A stretch of 64,000 bases of DNA from Ampullimonas aquatilis (GCF_049675895.1 NZ_CP183834.1:1116001-1180000); one strand, 5' to 3'. Positions 1 through 9,930 are shown, counted from the first letter of the stretch. Translations and numbers: made by a program. Notes: a model not told the origin generated them from the sequence alone.

Positions 1-2273
1 AGTTCTTGGCGCAAGGTGTGGGCCACCGCCACCATATTGTGCAAGGCCGCTTCGGTCTCGGGCCAGTTACGGGTTTTCAGGCCACAGTCGGGATTGATCC
101 AGAGATTCTCTGGCGCAATTACCTCGCAAGCCTTGTGCATCAGCCGCAGCATTTCGGCGCTGGCAGGCACGCGCGGAGAATGGATATCATACACGCCCGG
201 GCCAATCTCGTTGGGGTAGGCAAAGTCACCAAAGCCACGCAATAGTTCCATATCGGAGCGTGAAGTTTCTATGGTGATCACATCGGCATCCATGGCGGCA
301 ATCGCCGGCAAAATATCATTAAATTCTGAATAACACATATGGGTATGAATCTGCGTGTTGTCAGCCACCTTGCTGCAACAAACCTGAAATGCGGCGACTG
401 CCCAATCCAGATAGCTTTGCCATTGCGATTGTTTGAGTGGCAAGCCTTCGCGAAATGCCGGCTCATCAATCTGGATCATGCCAATGCCTGAGGCTTCCAG
501 GTCCTGCACTTCATCGCGGATGGCCAAGGCAATTTGCAGTGCTGTGGTAGCACGTGGTTGATCATCACGCACAAAAGACCATTGCAATATGGTGACGGGG
601 CCAGTCAGCATCCCTTTCATGGGTAATTGAGTGAGGCTTTGCGCATAACGGGTCCACTCCACCGTCATGGCTTCGGGGCGAAACACATCGCCATAAATGA
701 TGGGCGGTTTGACACAACGCGAGCCATAACTCTGCACCCAGCCCAGCTCGGTAAAGGCATAACCCCGCAACTGCTCACCAAAGTATTCGACCATGTCATT
801 GCGCTCGGCCTCGCCATGCACCAGCACATCCAGGCCGATCTCTTCCTGCTTGCGTACCGCCAATGCTATCTCGGCACGCATGGCGTTGAGGTATTCAAGA
901 TGCTTCAGTTCACCGCGTTTATAGGCTGCACGGGTTTGGCGAATGGTGCTGGTTTGCGGGAAGGAGCCAATCGTGGTGGTAGGAAAGGCCGGTAGTGCAA
1001 AGCGTTGCCGTTGCAAGGGTTGGCGTTGCTGGAAAGGCAAATTGCGTCGGGTGGATTGCCCTGTGAGCTGACTGAGTTTGTTTTGCACCAGAGGCTGATG
1101 AATCCGCTCCGAAGTCTGACGAGCCTGTACTGCCCGATCTGATTCTGAAAGCTCGTCAGCAATCGCGGCTCGACCCAAATTCAAGCCCTTCACCAGTAAC
1201 GCCACTTCGGTCACTTTTTGGGTGGCAAACGCCAGCCAGCTTTTCAGTTCGGCATCAAGCTTGTGTTCCTGCGCCAGATCGACCGGGCAATGTGCCAACG
1301 AACAACTTGGTGCAATCCATAAACGTTCGCCCAGTTGCGCATGGGCGGCTGTCAGCAAATCAAGCGTGGCACTCAGGTTATTGCGCCAGATATTGCGGCC
1401 ATCCACCACGCCCAGCGAGAGCACCTTGTCGGCGGGGTATTGATCGAGGAAGGCAGACAGTTGCTCTGGTGCGCGGCACAGATCAATATGCAAGCCCGCT
1501 ACCGGCAATGGTTTGAGCCAGTCGGCATGCGCACTGACATCGTCAAAATAGGTGGCCAGCAACAGCTTGGGTGAATTGATGCGGGCTGTGGCATTGAGTG
1601 TGGCATAGGCGTTTTGAAAGGCGGACAGCCACGCCTCGGGCAATTCCAGGGTCAGAATGGGCTCGTCGATTTGCAGCCAGTTAACACCATGATCACTCAA
1701 TGTTTGCAATAACTGTTGGTAAGTGGTCAGTAAAGCAGGCAGCAAGCTCAGACGATCAAACCCGGCTGTTTTTTCCTTGCCCAAATAAAGCCAGGTCAGC
1801 GGCCCAATCAATACGCCTTTGGCCACAATACCCTGCGCTTTGGTCTCTTGCCATTGCGCCAGCCAGGCACTCGCATCTAGCGTAAAAGTGGTATCTGGGC
1901 TGAGTTCGGGTACCAGATAATGGTAGTTGGTATCAAACCATTTGGTCATTTCCATGGCGTGATGTGCGGCTGTACCACGCGCCATGGCAAATTGCAGATC
2001 CAGGGGACTGCCACTTTGTGCCAATGCGGCAAAGCGCTTGGGCAGGGCCCCCAGTAGCAGGGTGGTGCTGAGCATCGGATCGTAAAACGCAAAGTCACCA
2101 ACGGGGAGCAGATCGAGTGATTGCTGCACCTGCCAGTGCGCAGCGCGCAAGTTACTGGCCGTTTGTTCGAGCTCGGCCTGACTGGATTTGCCTTGCCAGT
2201 AGGCTTCGAGTGCAAATTTCAGTTCACGTTGTTTGCCAATGCGGGGAAAACCAAGATTGTGTGCGAGTGCCAT
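1..2273 (-). CDS. metE: Cobalamin-independent methionine synthase MetE (3' end cut by window edge)
   Basis: Transfers the methyl group of 5-methyltetrahydropteroyltri-glutamate to homocysteine, the last step of methionine synthesis, in the cytoplasm. The frame is open for 757 codons from the ATG at 2273, against about 753-760 for the family, so only a few C-terminal residues are missing. It starts MALAHNLGFPRIGKQREL as MetE proteins do. The zinc-site segments are visible: IHTHMC (His and Cys ligands), IETSRSD (Glu ligand) and NPDCGLKTR (Cys ligand). The substrate loop GSFPQT is also present. It is divergent from metR, with a MetR-type palindrome between the two genes, so MetR/homocysteine activation is expected. 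No frameshift is seen. Confidence 0.97.
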   Translation of the reverse strand, partial: MALAHNLGFPRIGKQRELKFALEAYWQGKSSQAELEQTASNLRAAHWQVQQSLDLLPVGDFAFYDPMLSTTLLLGALPKRFAALAQSGSPLDLQFAMARGTAAHHAMEMTKWFDTNYHYLVPELSPDTTFTLDASAWLAQWQETKAQGIVAKGVLIGPLTWLYLGKEKTAGFDRLSLLPALLTTYQQLLQTLSDHGVNWLQIDEPILTLELPEAWLSAFQNAYATLNATARINSPKLLLATYFDDVSAHADWLKPLPVAGLHIDLCRAPEQLSAFLDQYPADKVLSLGVVDGRNIWRNNLSATLDLLTAAHAQLGERLWIAPSCSLAHCPVDLAQEHKLDAELKSWLAFATQKVTEVALLVKGLNLGRAAIADELSESDRAVQARQTSERIHQPLVQNKLSQLTGQSTRRNLPFQQRQPLQRQRFALPAFPTTTIGSFPQTSTIRQTRAAYKRGELKHLEYLNAMRAEIALAVRKQEEIGLDVLVHGEAERNDMVEYFGEQLRGYAFTELGWVQSYGSRCVKPPIIYGDVFRPEAMTVEWTRYAQSLTQLPMKGMLTGPVTILQWSFVRDDQPRATTALQIALAIRDEVQDLEASGIGMIQIDEPAFREGLPLKQSQWQSYLDWAVAAFQVCCSKVADNTQIHTHMCYSEFNDILPAIAAMDADVITIETSRSDMELLRGFGDFAYPNEIGPGVYDIHSPRVPASAEMLRLMHKACEVIAPENLWINPDCGLKTRNWPETEAALHNMVAVAHTLRQE

Positions 2274-2393
2274 GTGTTACCTGCGAGAGATTGGGTGGAC
2301 AAAAATATTCCCGAATGAAGCGACGGGATTGCCAAGAAGCGCAGTGTGGGGCAAACTAGCTTATGAATCCAATGAAAGTTTATAAAAAAATCA

Positions 2394-2406
2394 TGAATAA
2401 AATTCA
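2394..2406. promoter_or_regulatory. MetR-type operator TGAA-N5-TTCA
   Basis: The sequence TGAATAAAATTCA matches the published MetR consensus TGAANNNNNTTCA exactly, and with one more base on each side it stays palindromic. It lies in the 249-bp metE-metR intergenic region, about 120 bp from each start codon. That position suits a shared operator for activating metE and autoregulating metR. A weaker TGAA pair, not inverted, lies about 30 bp towards metE. Confidence 0.75.
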
Positions 2407-2522
2407 TAATATAAGCTATGTTGCCGAGTGTTTTGCTACCAGGTCAAGTGCCTCCTATATGGCCGTTTGCTCTGTCTGGTTTAGACTCATTCAGCCTGGT
2501 TGTTGGGGGATGAGGTTGAGTC

Positions 2523-3473
2523 ATGGCTGATATCCAACTAGAAATTCGTCACTTGAAAACCCTCTTGGCGATTCGTGAAACGGGTAGCGTGTCGCGTGCG
2601 GCAGAGCGGGTGTTTTTGACGCAATCAGCCTTGTCACATCAGCTCAAGGCTCTGGAGGCAGCCTATGCCCAGCCTTTGTTAAACCGCAAAGGTCAGCGTG
2701 TGACCTTGACTGCTGCTGGTGAGCGACTGGCACAACTGGCTGATACGGTACTGGCACAAATTCGGGCTGCAGAGCGTGATCTTGCCCAGCTTGCGAGCAA
2801 ATCGAGTGGGACATTGCGCATTGCGCTGGAATGTCATACCTGCTTTGATTGGCTCATGCCGGTGATGAACGATTTTCGCCAGTATTGGCCCGATGTGGAG
2901 CTGGATCTGGTCTCCGGTTTTCATAGTGATCCGTTGGCCTTGTTGAGTGAAGATCGTGCCGATGTGGTGATTGGTTCGGACACAGTGCCGCAACATGCCA
3001 ATGCGCGCTTGATTGCGCATCCCTTGTTTGGTTTTGAAATCATGGCGGTCCTGCCTACTGATCATGCTTTAAGTCAGCAACATCATCTGACCGCAGCTGA
3101 TTTTGCTGCCGAAACCTTGATCACCTATCCTGTGCCAGAAGAACGTATTGATCTGATTCGCAAGGTGTTGCAACCTGCTGGCATTGCTGTCACGCGTCGT
3201 ACTGCCGAATTGACGATTGCGATTTTGCAGTTGGTGGCCAGCCGCCGGGGTGTGGCGGCCTTGCCCAGTTGGGGCTTGAAAAACTATCTGGATTACGACC
3301 ATGTGTGTGCCAAGCGCATTGGTAGCAAGGGTTTGTGGAGTGAACTCTATGCCATTACCACCGAAGCAACCGCGGCGCGACCTTATATGCAGGACTTTTT
3401 AAAGACTGCCGTGGCGAGTTGTTTTGCCACTTTGCCTGGTTTGGTGTCGATCAGGAAAACTGGATTGGCCTGA
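2523..3473 (+). CDS. metR: LysR-family activator of methionine genes, MetR
   Basis: A 316-residue LysR-type regulator. The winged helix-turn-helix lies at residues ~6-65 (LKTLLAIRETGSVSRAAE, then TQSALSHQLKALE), followed by the co-inducer-binding domain at ~95-300. MetR uses homocysteine as co-inducer to activate metE. The assignment rests on the divergent metE neighbour, the MetR palindrome between them, and MetR-like features such as VFLTQSALSHQLK. The ATG at 2523 sits 4 nt after the preceding GTTGAG stretch. Length is normal for the family. Confidence 0.93.
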   Translation: MADIQLEIRHLKTLLAIRETGSVSRAAERVFLTQSALSHQLKALEAAYAQPLLNRKGQRVTLTAAGERLAQLADTVLAQIRAAERDLAQLASKSSGTLRIALECHTCFDWLMPVMNDFRQYWPDVELDLVSGFHSDPLALLSEDRADVVIGSDTVPQHANARLIAHPLFGFEIMAVLPTDHALSQQHHLTAADFAAETLITYPVPEERIDLIRKVLQPAGIAVTRRTAELTIAILQLVASRRGVAALPSWGLKNYLDYDHVCAKRIGSKGLWSELYAITTEATAARPYMQDFLKTAVASCFATLPGLVSIRKTGLA

Positions 3474-3598
3474 GCGCACGAATTTCTTTAAGTGATGTGA
3501 ACTTGGCTGTCACACCACCTAAGCGCCAATAGATGGAGTGGCTAATTGTTGCAGCATCGATTTCAACAAGTGTTGCAACAAGACCGGCAGCAAGAGCG

Positions 3599-4261
3599 CT
3601 ATTGTTTGGGCAGCTCAATCCGTACTTCACGAACCTGACCATTATTACCTGGGAAGTCGGATAAGGCACTGCGGATCAAATATGGCATCACCGGTGCGAG
3701 GTCCTCATTGCCACTTTCATTGACTGCGGTTACTTCATAACGTTTCTTACCCAATGTTTTTTGAGCTGTGGCGTCATAAATAGACAAGGTCAGACGTTTG
3801 CTAAAAACCTGTACATCACGTTCGATTGCCTGATAGGCCACGGGAGGTGGGTAATAGAAAAAAGGACGACGGCGACCATAATAACCACCACCATAAAACC
3901 CACCATAGCCATAAAAAGGCGAGTACATGAATGGATCAGGGCGAGTTTCCCGAATCTTTTCGATACGGCTGTCCACCTTGTAATTGGCATTGATCAAAAA
4001 CTTGGGATGACTATTGAGTGCCTCGGTAAAGCCCCAGCCACCCAGCTCCAGGCGTAACAGATCCTCATAATTCTTGTATTCCAGGTCATTGGCCTGGGCG
4101 GGTGTGGGGGCAAACTGATAAGTACGTTCACCCGGTGCGGCCCCGGTAGTCCAGTCATGAAAGGTGGTGACCTTACTGTTAAAGGTAGTGGCACAGCCAG
4201 ACAGCAGCAGTGTCATTGCCAACAAGGCCAGCCATTGGAAATGTTGATATCTCATTGTCAT
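3599..4261 (-). CDS. DUF4136 lipoprotein
   Basis: A 220-residue protein with a lipoprotein signal peptide (hydrophobic stretch ending LLLSGCATTF, lipobox LSGC), so it is probably anchored in a membrane facing the periplasm. The body resembles DUF4136: an early TYQFAP segment, an L-E-Y-K-N-Y-E-D helix start and a C-terminal RSALSDFPG element. A Gly/Tyr/Pro-rich insert at ~115-140 (YSPFYGYGGFYGGGYYGRR) separates the two halves. The start may be the ATG at 4255, since two in-frame ATGs lie close together and no clear ribosome-binding site decides. The function of the family is unknown. Confidence 0.75.
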   Translation of the reverse strand: MTMRYQHFQWLALLAMTLLLSGCATTFNSKVTTFHDWTTGAAPGERTYQFAPTPAQANDLEYKNYEDLLRLELGGWGFTEALNSHPKFLINANYKVDSRIEKIRETRPDPFMYSPFYGYGGFYGGGYYGRRRPFFYYPPPVAYQAIERDVQVFSKRLTLSIYDATAQKTLGKKRYEVTAVNESGNEDLAPVMPYLIRSALSDFPGNNGQVREVRIELPKQ

Positions 4262-4390
4262 AGGGTATTTTGATTACTTTTATGCAGGTGCAGATTAGAG
4301 CGGATGGATGGGTGCAAATTCCCTTGTACTTGGATTTATGCCAAATAAATTTGCCCGCTCATCCCATAACGCCTTGATTCATGGCCGTGA

Positions 4391-4753
4391 TTAATGCGGG
4401 TTTTCAAAGAAAACGTAGTTGCTGGCGTAATCGCTGATTTCAAAATAGACCTTTTTCTCACCAGGATCGGCTTGCATATTGAGGTTTTCATCAAGTACGC
4501 CGTAACCAAAACGGTAGGGGCGTGGCAGATTGTCCTGGGTGCCGGTTGCTGTGCTGATTTTATCGATCTTGATGAAGCGACGCACCAGTTTGTCACCCGC
4601 ATAGACTTCCAGAACCCCATTGGTGCCAGTCCAGTTAAGGATTTCACGGCCAATCTTGTTCTGGGTTTCCTGTGTACAGGCGCTTAGCAGGCCAAGCGTG
4701 CTGATAGTCAATAAAATGGCAAGAGTTTTGCAACGAATTGGATTGATGACCAT
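4391..4753 (-). CDS. Small lipoprotein of unknown function
   Basis: A predicted lipoprotein of about 120 residues: MVINPIRCK, a hydrophobic stretch, then the lipobox LLSAC. I chose the second of two tandem ATGs because AAGGA lies 5 nt upstream of it. The mature part begins TQETQNKIGREILNWTG and has several predicted beta strands (GVLEVYAGDKLVRRF), ending in FFENPH. I recognise no family. It lies next to the DUF4136 lipoprotein on the same strand but about 130 bp away, so co-transcription is uncertain. Confidence 0.65.
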   Translation of the reverse strand: MVINPIRCKTLAILLTISTLGLLSACTQETQNKIGREILNWTGTNGVLEVYAGDKLVRRFIKIDKISTATGTQDNLPRPYRFGYGVLDENLNMQADPGEKKVYFEISDYASNYVFFENPH

Positions 4754-4867
4754 CATAGTCCTTAGTGAAGAATAAAATAAGCTATCAAGAAGATAAATAA
4801 CCAAGACAGATAACCCCTATTATCGCCGGTATCAACCAGCGAACCAGCTAGCCGAAAGCATTTGCCC

Positions 4868-7540
4868 ATGCGTACTGAACAAGCCGTCACGATTTATCGT
4901 AAAGATTATCAACCATTTCCCTTCGAGATCACTGCTGTTGACCTGACTTTTGAGCTTGACCCAGCCAAAACGATTGTTACCAATCGCATGCAGCTGACCC
5001 GTTTGCTGCCCGCTGTGTCACTCAAGCTGGATGGTCATGGCCTGACCTTGCAATCGATCAGACTCAATGGGTTGGAACATCGTGCGTTTAACGTGACGCA
5101 CCTTGATCAGGATGACCTGCTGGAAATTCATGCGTTGCCCGAGGGACAGTTTGCACTGGAAATTGTCACCAGTTGTCAGCCCAACAGCAATACTTCGCTC
5201 ATGGGGCTTTATGTCTCATCCGGTAATTTCTTTACCCAGTGCGAAGCCGAAGGGTTTCGCAAGATCACCTATTATCCTGATCGGCCTGATGTCATGTCGA
5301 TCTTTACCGTGACATTGCACGCCAATCGAATTGACTATCCGGTGCTGTTATCCAATGGCAATCTGGTTGGGCAAGGTGATATTGCGCCTGATCGACATTG
5401 GGCCAAATGGGTGGACCCATTCAAAAAGCCGGCTTATCTGTTTGCATTGGTGGCGGGCAAGCTGGTATGTCTGGAGAAAACCATTCAGCAGGCTTCAGGT
5501 CATCAGGCTTTGTTGCAGGTGTATGTGGAACATGGCAATCTGGATAAAACCCAGCATGCAATGGACTCATTGGTCGCGTCAATTCGCTGGGATCAGCAGC
5601 GTTTTGGGCTGGAGCTGGATCTGGATCGTTTCATGATTGTGGCGGTGGGTGATTTCAATATGGGCGCCATGGAAAACAAAGGCCTCAATATTTTCAACAC
5701 CAAGTATGTGTTGGCCAATCCCGCCACAGCCACGGATACCGATTACGCCAATATTGAATCCGTCGTTGGTCATGAATATTTTCACAACTGGACTGGCAAT
5801 CGCGTCACCTGTCGTGACTGGTTTCAGCTTTCGCTCAAAGAAGGACTCACTGTATTTCGTGATCAGGAGTTTTCTGCCGACATGATTGGCTCTGAATCGG
5901 GCCGTGTGGTGAAGCGGATTGAAGATGTTCGAGTGCTGCGTTCGGCCCAGTTTCCAGAAGATGCAGGCCCGATGGCGCATCCGATTCGTCCTGACAGTTA
6001 TCAGGAGATCAGTAATTTTTATACAGTCACCGTCTATGAAAAGGGAGCCGAAGTGGTGCGCATGTACCAGACGTTGCTGGGGCGCGAAGGCTTTCGCAAA
6101 GGTATGGATTGGTATTTTGCCCGTCACGATGGTCAGGCCGTGACCTGTGATGATTTCTTGCGTGCCATGGCCGATGCCAATGATCGGGATCTGACCCAGT
6201 TTGGCCGTTGGTACAGCCAGTCCGGGACACCCTGTGTGGCGGTGACCGATTTTTATGATGCAGCGAACCAATCCTACTTTTTGACGCTCACGCAGAGCTG
6301 TCCAACCACGCCAGGCCAATCGTTCAAGCTGCCATTTCATATTCCTGTAGCAATGGGTTTGCTGGGTCGTGATGGCAAGGATTTTCCTCTGCAATTGGCT
6401 GGTGAAGCGCAAGCTGGCAGCCGTACTACGCGCGTGCTGGAGTTGACCGAAACCAGCCAAACCTTTGAGTTTGTGGGTTTGCCCTACAAACCGCTGCCAT
6501 CACTACTGCGCAATTTTTCGGCACCGGTGGCGATTGAGCATGATTACGAAGCCTTTGAACTGGCCTATCTGTTTGCCAGTGACAATGATCCATTTAATCG
6601 CTGGGAAGCCGGGCAACGTTTGGCTTTGCAATTGTTGTTGGAGATGATTGCCGATTATCAGCAGGGCAAGGCTTTAAAGTTACCCAACCTGTTTATCGAA
6701 GCCTACCGCACCACACTGACGGACGACTCCCTGGATCCAGCGTTTCGTGAGGTCGCACTGACCTTGCCTGCCGAGGCTTATATTGCCGAGCAGCTTAAGG
6801 AGATTGATCCACAAGCCGTTCACGCAGCGCGTCAGTTTGTGCGTCGTGCTCTGGCGCATGAGCTCAAGGCTGAATGGACCCAGGCTTATCGTAATCATCA
6901 GGTCAAGGGGCCGTATTCGCCCGATGCCACATCTGCCGCCAAGCGCTCATTGAAAAATCTGGCCTTGGGTTATTTGTGTGAAACAAGTGATGCCAGTTGG
7001 TTGGCTTCGGCCAATAAACAGTTTGAGCAGGCCGATAATATGACTGACCGTTTTGCGGCTTTGTCCGCCTTGGTCAATGTGGCTGCCCCCCAGGCCGAGG
7101 TGGCGCTGGACGTGTTTTATGCGATGTTTCATACGGAGGCGCTGGTGGTCGACAAGTGGTTTGCCTTGCAGGCTGGGCGGCGCGTGTCGGCCTTGGATGA
7201 GCCGCTGTTGGCCAAGGTGCGGGCTTTGATGCAGCATCCCGATTTTTCCATCAAAAATCCCAATCGTGCCCGTTCGGTGATTTCCACCTTCTGCCATGCC
7301 AATCCGGCCGCGTTTCATCAGGCCGATGGTAGTGGCTACGCGTTCTGGGTGGAGCAGGTCTTGATTCTGGATACGATCAATCCACAAGTGGCGGCACGCC
7401 TGGCCAGATCACTGGATCGCTGGAAAAAATATATTCCATCCTTGCGTTCGGCCATGCAGGTGGCCTTGCTCAAGGTGAATGAAGCCTCGGTATTGTCCAA
7501 GGATACCCGCGAGGTGATTTCCAAGGCACTCGATAATTAA
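4868..7540 (+). CDS. pepN: Aminopeptidase N (M1 zinc metallopeptidase)
   Basis: A broad-specificity zinc aminopeptidase that trims N-terminal residues from peptides in the cytoplasm. From the ATG at 4868 it is 890 residues, close to the ~870 of E. coli PepN. GAMEN, the exopeptidase substrate motif, is at residues 266-270. The zinc site HEYFH is at 302-306 and the third ligand is Glu325 (LKEGLTVF), the canonical HEXXH-X18-E spacing. The C-terminal half is the helical M1 cap domain. An in-frame TTG lies two codons upstream, but the ATG gives the usual start MRTEQAVTIYRKDY. It is followed by fbp on the same strand, as in many Burkholderiales. Confidence 0.97.
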   Translation: MRTEQAVTIYRKDYQPFPFEITAVDLTFELDPAKTIVTNRMQLTRLLPAVSLKLDGHGLTLQSIRLNGLEHRAFNVTHLDQDDLLEIHALPEGQFALEIVTSCQPNSNTSLMGLYVSSGNFFTQCEAEGFRKITYYPDRPDVMSIFTVTLHANRIDYPVLLSNGNLVGQGDIAPDRHWAKWVDPFKKPAYLFALVAGKLVCLEKTIQQASGHQALLQVYVEHGNLDKTQHAMDSLVASIRWDQQRFGLELDLDRFMIVAVGDFNMGAMENKGLNIFNTKYVLANPATATDTDYANIESVVGHEYFHNWTGNRVTCRDWFQLSLKEGLTVFRDQEFSADMIGSESGRVVKRIEDVRVLRSAQFPEDAGPMAHPIRPDSYQEISNFYTVTVYEKGAEVVRMYQTLLGREGFRKGMDWYFARHDGQAVTCDDFLRAMADANDRDLTQFGRWYSQSGTPCVAVTDFYDAANQSYFLTLTQSCPTTPGQSFKLPFHIPVAMGLLGRDGKDFPLQLAGEAQAGSRTTRVLELTETSQTFEFVGLPYKPLPSLLRNFSAPVAIEHDYEAFELAYLFASDNDPFNRWEAGQRLALQLLLEMIADYQQGKALKLPNLFIEAYRTTLTDDSLDPAFREVALTLPAEAYIAEQLKEIDPQAVHAARQFVRRALAHELKAEWTQAYRNHQVKGPYSPDATSAAKRSLKNLALGYLCETSDASWLASANKQFEQADNMTDRFAALSALVNVAAPQAEVALDVFYAMFHTEALVVDKWFALQAGRRVSALDEPLLAKVRALMQHPDFSIKNPNRARSVISTFCHANPAAFHQADGSGYAFWVEQVLILDTINPQVAARLARSLDRWKKYIPSLRSAMQVALLKVNEASVLSKDTREVISKALDN

Positions 7541-7676
7541 ACCGTTATTTTGAGCTTGTCCGGCAAGCTGTTTGGGTGTTTCTGCCGATTTTGCGCCAAG
7601 CGTCACATGTCGTGCGGCACAAGTCGGTTAAACTCTGCGGGTTTTCCACCTCATGGGTTTTTTACCTATTTTCGTC

Positions 7677-8684
7677 ATGTCAAAAATTACTCTGACCCGT
7701 TATCTGATTGAACAGCAGCGTGAGCACAATGCCATTGCGCCAGAATTGCGTCTGCTGATTGAAACTGTGGCCCGTGCCTGCAAGGCCATCAGCCATTCTG
7801 TCAGCAAAGGTGCGCTGGCCGATATTTTGGGTGCTGCCGGCACCGATAACGTGCAGGGTGAAGCACAGAAAAAACTCGACGTGATTGCCAACGACGTGCT
7901 GCTCGAAGCCAATGAGTGGGGCGGCAGTCTGGCCGGTATGGCTTCTGAAGAAATGGATGATCCGTATATCATTCCTACGCATTACCCCAAAGGTGATTAC
8001 CTGCTGTTGTTTGATCCACTGGATGGCTCTTCCAACATCGACGTCAACGTGTCAATCGGCACCATCTTTTCTGTTTTGAAAAAACCGGAAGGGGCAACGG
8101 ATATTGGTGAGTCTGCCTTTTTGCAAAAGGGTAGCCAGCAGGTTGCTGCCGGTTATACCGTATATGGCCCGCAAACTACTCTGGTGCTGACTTTTGGTCA
8201 TGGTGTGGCGATGTTTACGCTGGATCGTGAGACCGGTAGTTTTGTTCTCACCCAGAAAGATGTGAAGATCCCGGAAGACACCAAAGAGTTTTCCATCAAC
8301 ATGTCCAATATGCGTCATTGGGACAAACCGGTAAAACGTTATATCGACGAATGCCTGGCCGGCAAGACCGGTCCACGTGGTAAAGACTTCAATATGCGCT
8401 GGATTGCCTCGATGGTGGCGGATGTGCATCGCATCATCACCCGTGGTGGTGTGTTCATGTATCCATGGGATGCGCGTGAGCCAGAAAAACCCGGGAAGTT
8501 GCGTTTGATGTACGAAGCCAATCCAATGAGCTTTCTGGTGGAGCAGGCGGGTGGTGCTTCAACCGATGGTCGTCAACGCATCATGGATATTGCACCAGGC
8601 AAGCTGCATCAACGTGTTGCGGTAGTGATTGGTTCAAAAAATGAAGTGGAACGGGTCACGCAATATCATCTGGAAGCCAATTAA
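7677..8684 (+). CDS. fbp: Class I fructose-1,6-bisphosphatase
   Basis: Hydrolyses fructose 1,6-bisphosphate to fructose 6-phosphate in gluconeogenesis. The protein has 335 residues, normal for class I. Diagnostic metal and substrate motifs are present: the SEEMDD acidic cluster, FDPLDGSSNID (metal binding), SNMRHWDKP, and YEANPMSFLVEQAGG in the sugar-phosphate site. The start MSKITLTRYLIEQQREH at 7677 fits betaproteobacterial homologues better than the in-frame ATG at 7653, which would add a hydrophobic tail. It is followed by an intrinsic terminator. Confidence 0.97.
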   Translation: MSKITLTRYLIEQQREHNAIAPELRLLIETVARACKAISHSVSKGALADILGAAGTDNVQGEAQKKLDVIANDVLLEANEWGGSLAGMASEEMDDPYIIPTHYPKGDYLLLFDPLDGSSNIDVNVSIGTIFSVLKKPEGATDIGESAFLQKGSQQVAAGYTVYGPQTTLVLTFGHGVAMFTLDRETGSFVLTQKDVKIPEDTKEFSINMSNMRHWDKPVKRYIDECLAGKTGPRGKDFNMRWIASMVADVHRIITRGGVFMYPWDAREPEKPGKLRLMYEANPMSFLVEQAGGASTDGRQRIMDIAPGKLHQRVAVVIGSKNEVERVTQYHLEAN

Positions 8685-8739
8685 TCAGCCTGGATAAATC
8701 AATCAGGTTGGTGTGTTGCTGGCCTGATCCTTAAATAAG

Positions 8740-8773
8740 AAGCGGTTGACTGTCAAAGGTTAACCGCTTTTTA
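8740..8773 (+). terminator. Rho-independent terminator after fbp
   Basis: An 11-bp stem (AAGCGGTTGAC paired with GTTAACCGCTT, one G-T pair), an 8-nt loop and a run of T. It lies 55 bp after the fbp stop. The opposite strand also has A/T runs, so it may serve the convergent diguanylate cyclase gene as well. Confidence 0.8.
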
Positions 8774-8812
8774 TTTGATACTTGAGAATTTGAATATTTT
8801 TATCAGATGCGA

Positions 8813-9640
8813 TTATTGAGCAAGTGCACTGTCCAGATTAGGCAATTCATCACTGGCAACTGCCACACGATTTTTACCGGCACGTTTGGCTCGATAGAGT
8901 GCCTGGTCGGCCGCATCAATGAGATGATTGAGGTCGTTCATGTATGGTTGCAAGGTGGCAACACCAACACTGATGCTGATCTTGATGGTTTCACCGCTAC
9001 TGTTCTGAATCTGCAGGCTGGGGACCATCTCACATAGACGTGCAGCAACAAAATGCGCGGCGGAGGCTTCTGTATGAGGTAGCACAATGGCAAACTCTTC
9101 GCCGCCATAACGGGCCATGAGATCATGATTGCGTAAGCGTGGTTGAATGGCATCACTCAGATTGCGCAATACCAGATCGCCATGAATGTGGCCGTACTGA
9201 TCGTTGACTTGTTTGAAGTTGTCGACATCAAGCATGATCAGGGACAATGGCAGTTGATGTCGTACTGATTTATCAAACTCTATCTTGGCAATGTCCATGA
9301 AGTAACGACGGTTGTGAGTTTGGGTCAATGGATCACGGTTAGCCAGATAGGCGAGGGCTTTGCGTGCTTTGTCAAGTTCAAACATTAAATTGATAAAGTA
9401 GGTACAAATTAATGGCGCTGCGACCAGGGTAATAAAGACATTAATCTGGATGTCGATCAAACGGATGTGATCATAGACATAGGTGCTGGTCATCATGGTG
9501 AGCAGAGTCACTAAAACCGAGGTGACCAGGGTAATCAACATGACAGTTTGCAGCCTGCCCAGTTTAAGCAGAAAACGTTGCAACGATGGTGCGTTGTCAA
9601 ACGAATCTGCAGGTTCGCCTGGCTTCAGTTGATTGAGCAT
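8813..9640 (-). CDS. Membrane-bound diguanylate cyclase (GGDEF)
   Basis: Makes cyclic di-GMP from two GTP at the inner membrane. From the ATG at 9640 the protein has 275 residues. Two hydrophobic segments at about residues 33-58 and 68-90 form a short membrane anchor with no sizeable periplasmic domain. The catalytic domain then starts at LANRDPLTQTHNRRYF and carries an intact signature RYGGEEF. No RxxD inhibitory site is seen at the usual position just upstream of GGEEF. A TTG further upstream is in frame, but the ATG is preferred; neither has a strong ribosome-binding site. Confidence 0.88.
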   Translation of the reverse strand: MLNQLKPGEPADSFDNAPSLQRFLLKLGRLQTVMLITLVTSVLVTLLTMMTSTYVYDHIRLIDIQINVFITLVAAPLICTYFINLMFELDKARKALAYLANRDPLTQTHNRRYFMDIAKIEFDKSVRHQLPLSLIMLDVDNFKQVNDQYGHIHGDLVLRNLSDAIQPRLRNHDLMARYGGEEFAIVLPHTEASAAHFVAARLCEMVPSLQIQNSSGETIKISISVGVATLQPYMNDLNHLIDAADQALYRAKRAGKNRVAVASDELPNLDSALAQ

Positions 9641-9858
9641 GTCGGGTTGATTCCGTTTCGTCAAAATGGGTCTGGCAAGGGCAAGATTCAAGCTTCAAAC
9701 ACGGTTTCCAAGGTTTCAGGTTACCGTAAATTAATCGGATCGACTGGTAAGAGTTAACAATCAACCAAAAGAGTTTGTCAGACATTTCATGTTTTTAGGC
9801 GCAACTTCAGGTCGGTTGCTAAGCTGCTGAGTTCGGATTCATGCCGGTACCTATTAAC

Positions 9859-9930
9859 ATATACTGGCATTAGTATTTTTTAAGCCTATTTATTAACGCA
9901 CTTGATCAGCCATAATTTATAGATACTCCT
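9859..9930 (+). repeat. Dispersed ~73-bp intergenic repeat, copy A
   Basis: It starts with ATATACTGG, has the core CTATTTATTAACGCACTT and ends in ATACTCCT. It is one of six related copies in the window (others at 12598, 29067, 34552, 49275 and 62550). This copy lies alone in the 418-bp gap 9641-10059 between two minus-strand genes; I see no gene in the rest of that gap. Confidence 0.65.

Noticed and set aside
5579..6460. Long open frame on the minus strand inside pepN
   Set aside because: It is antisense to well-conserved aminopeptidase catalytic sequence and has no domain or ribosome-binding site.
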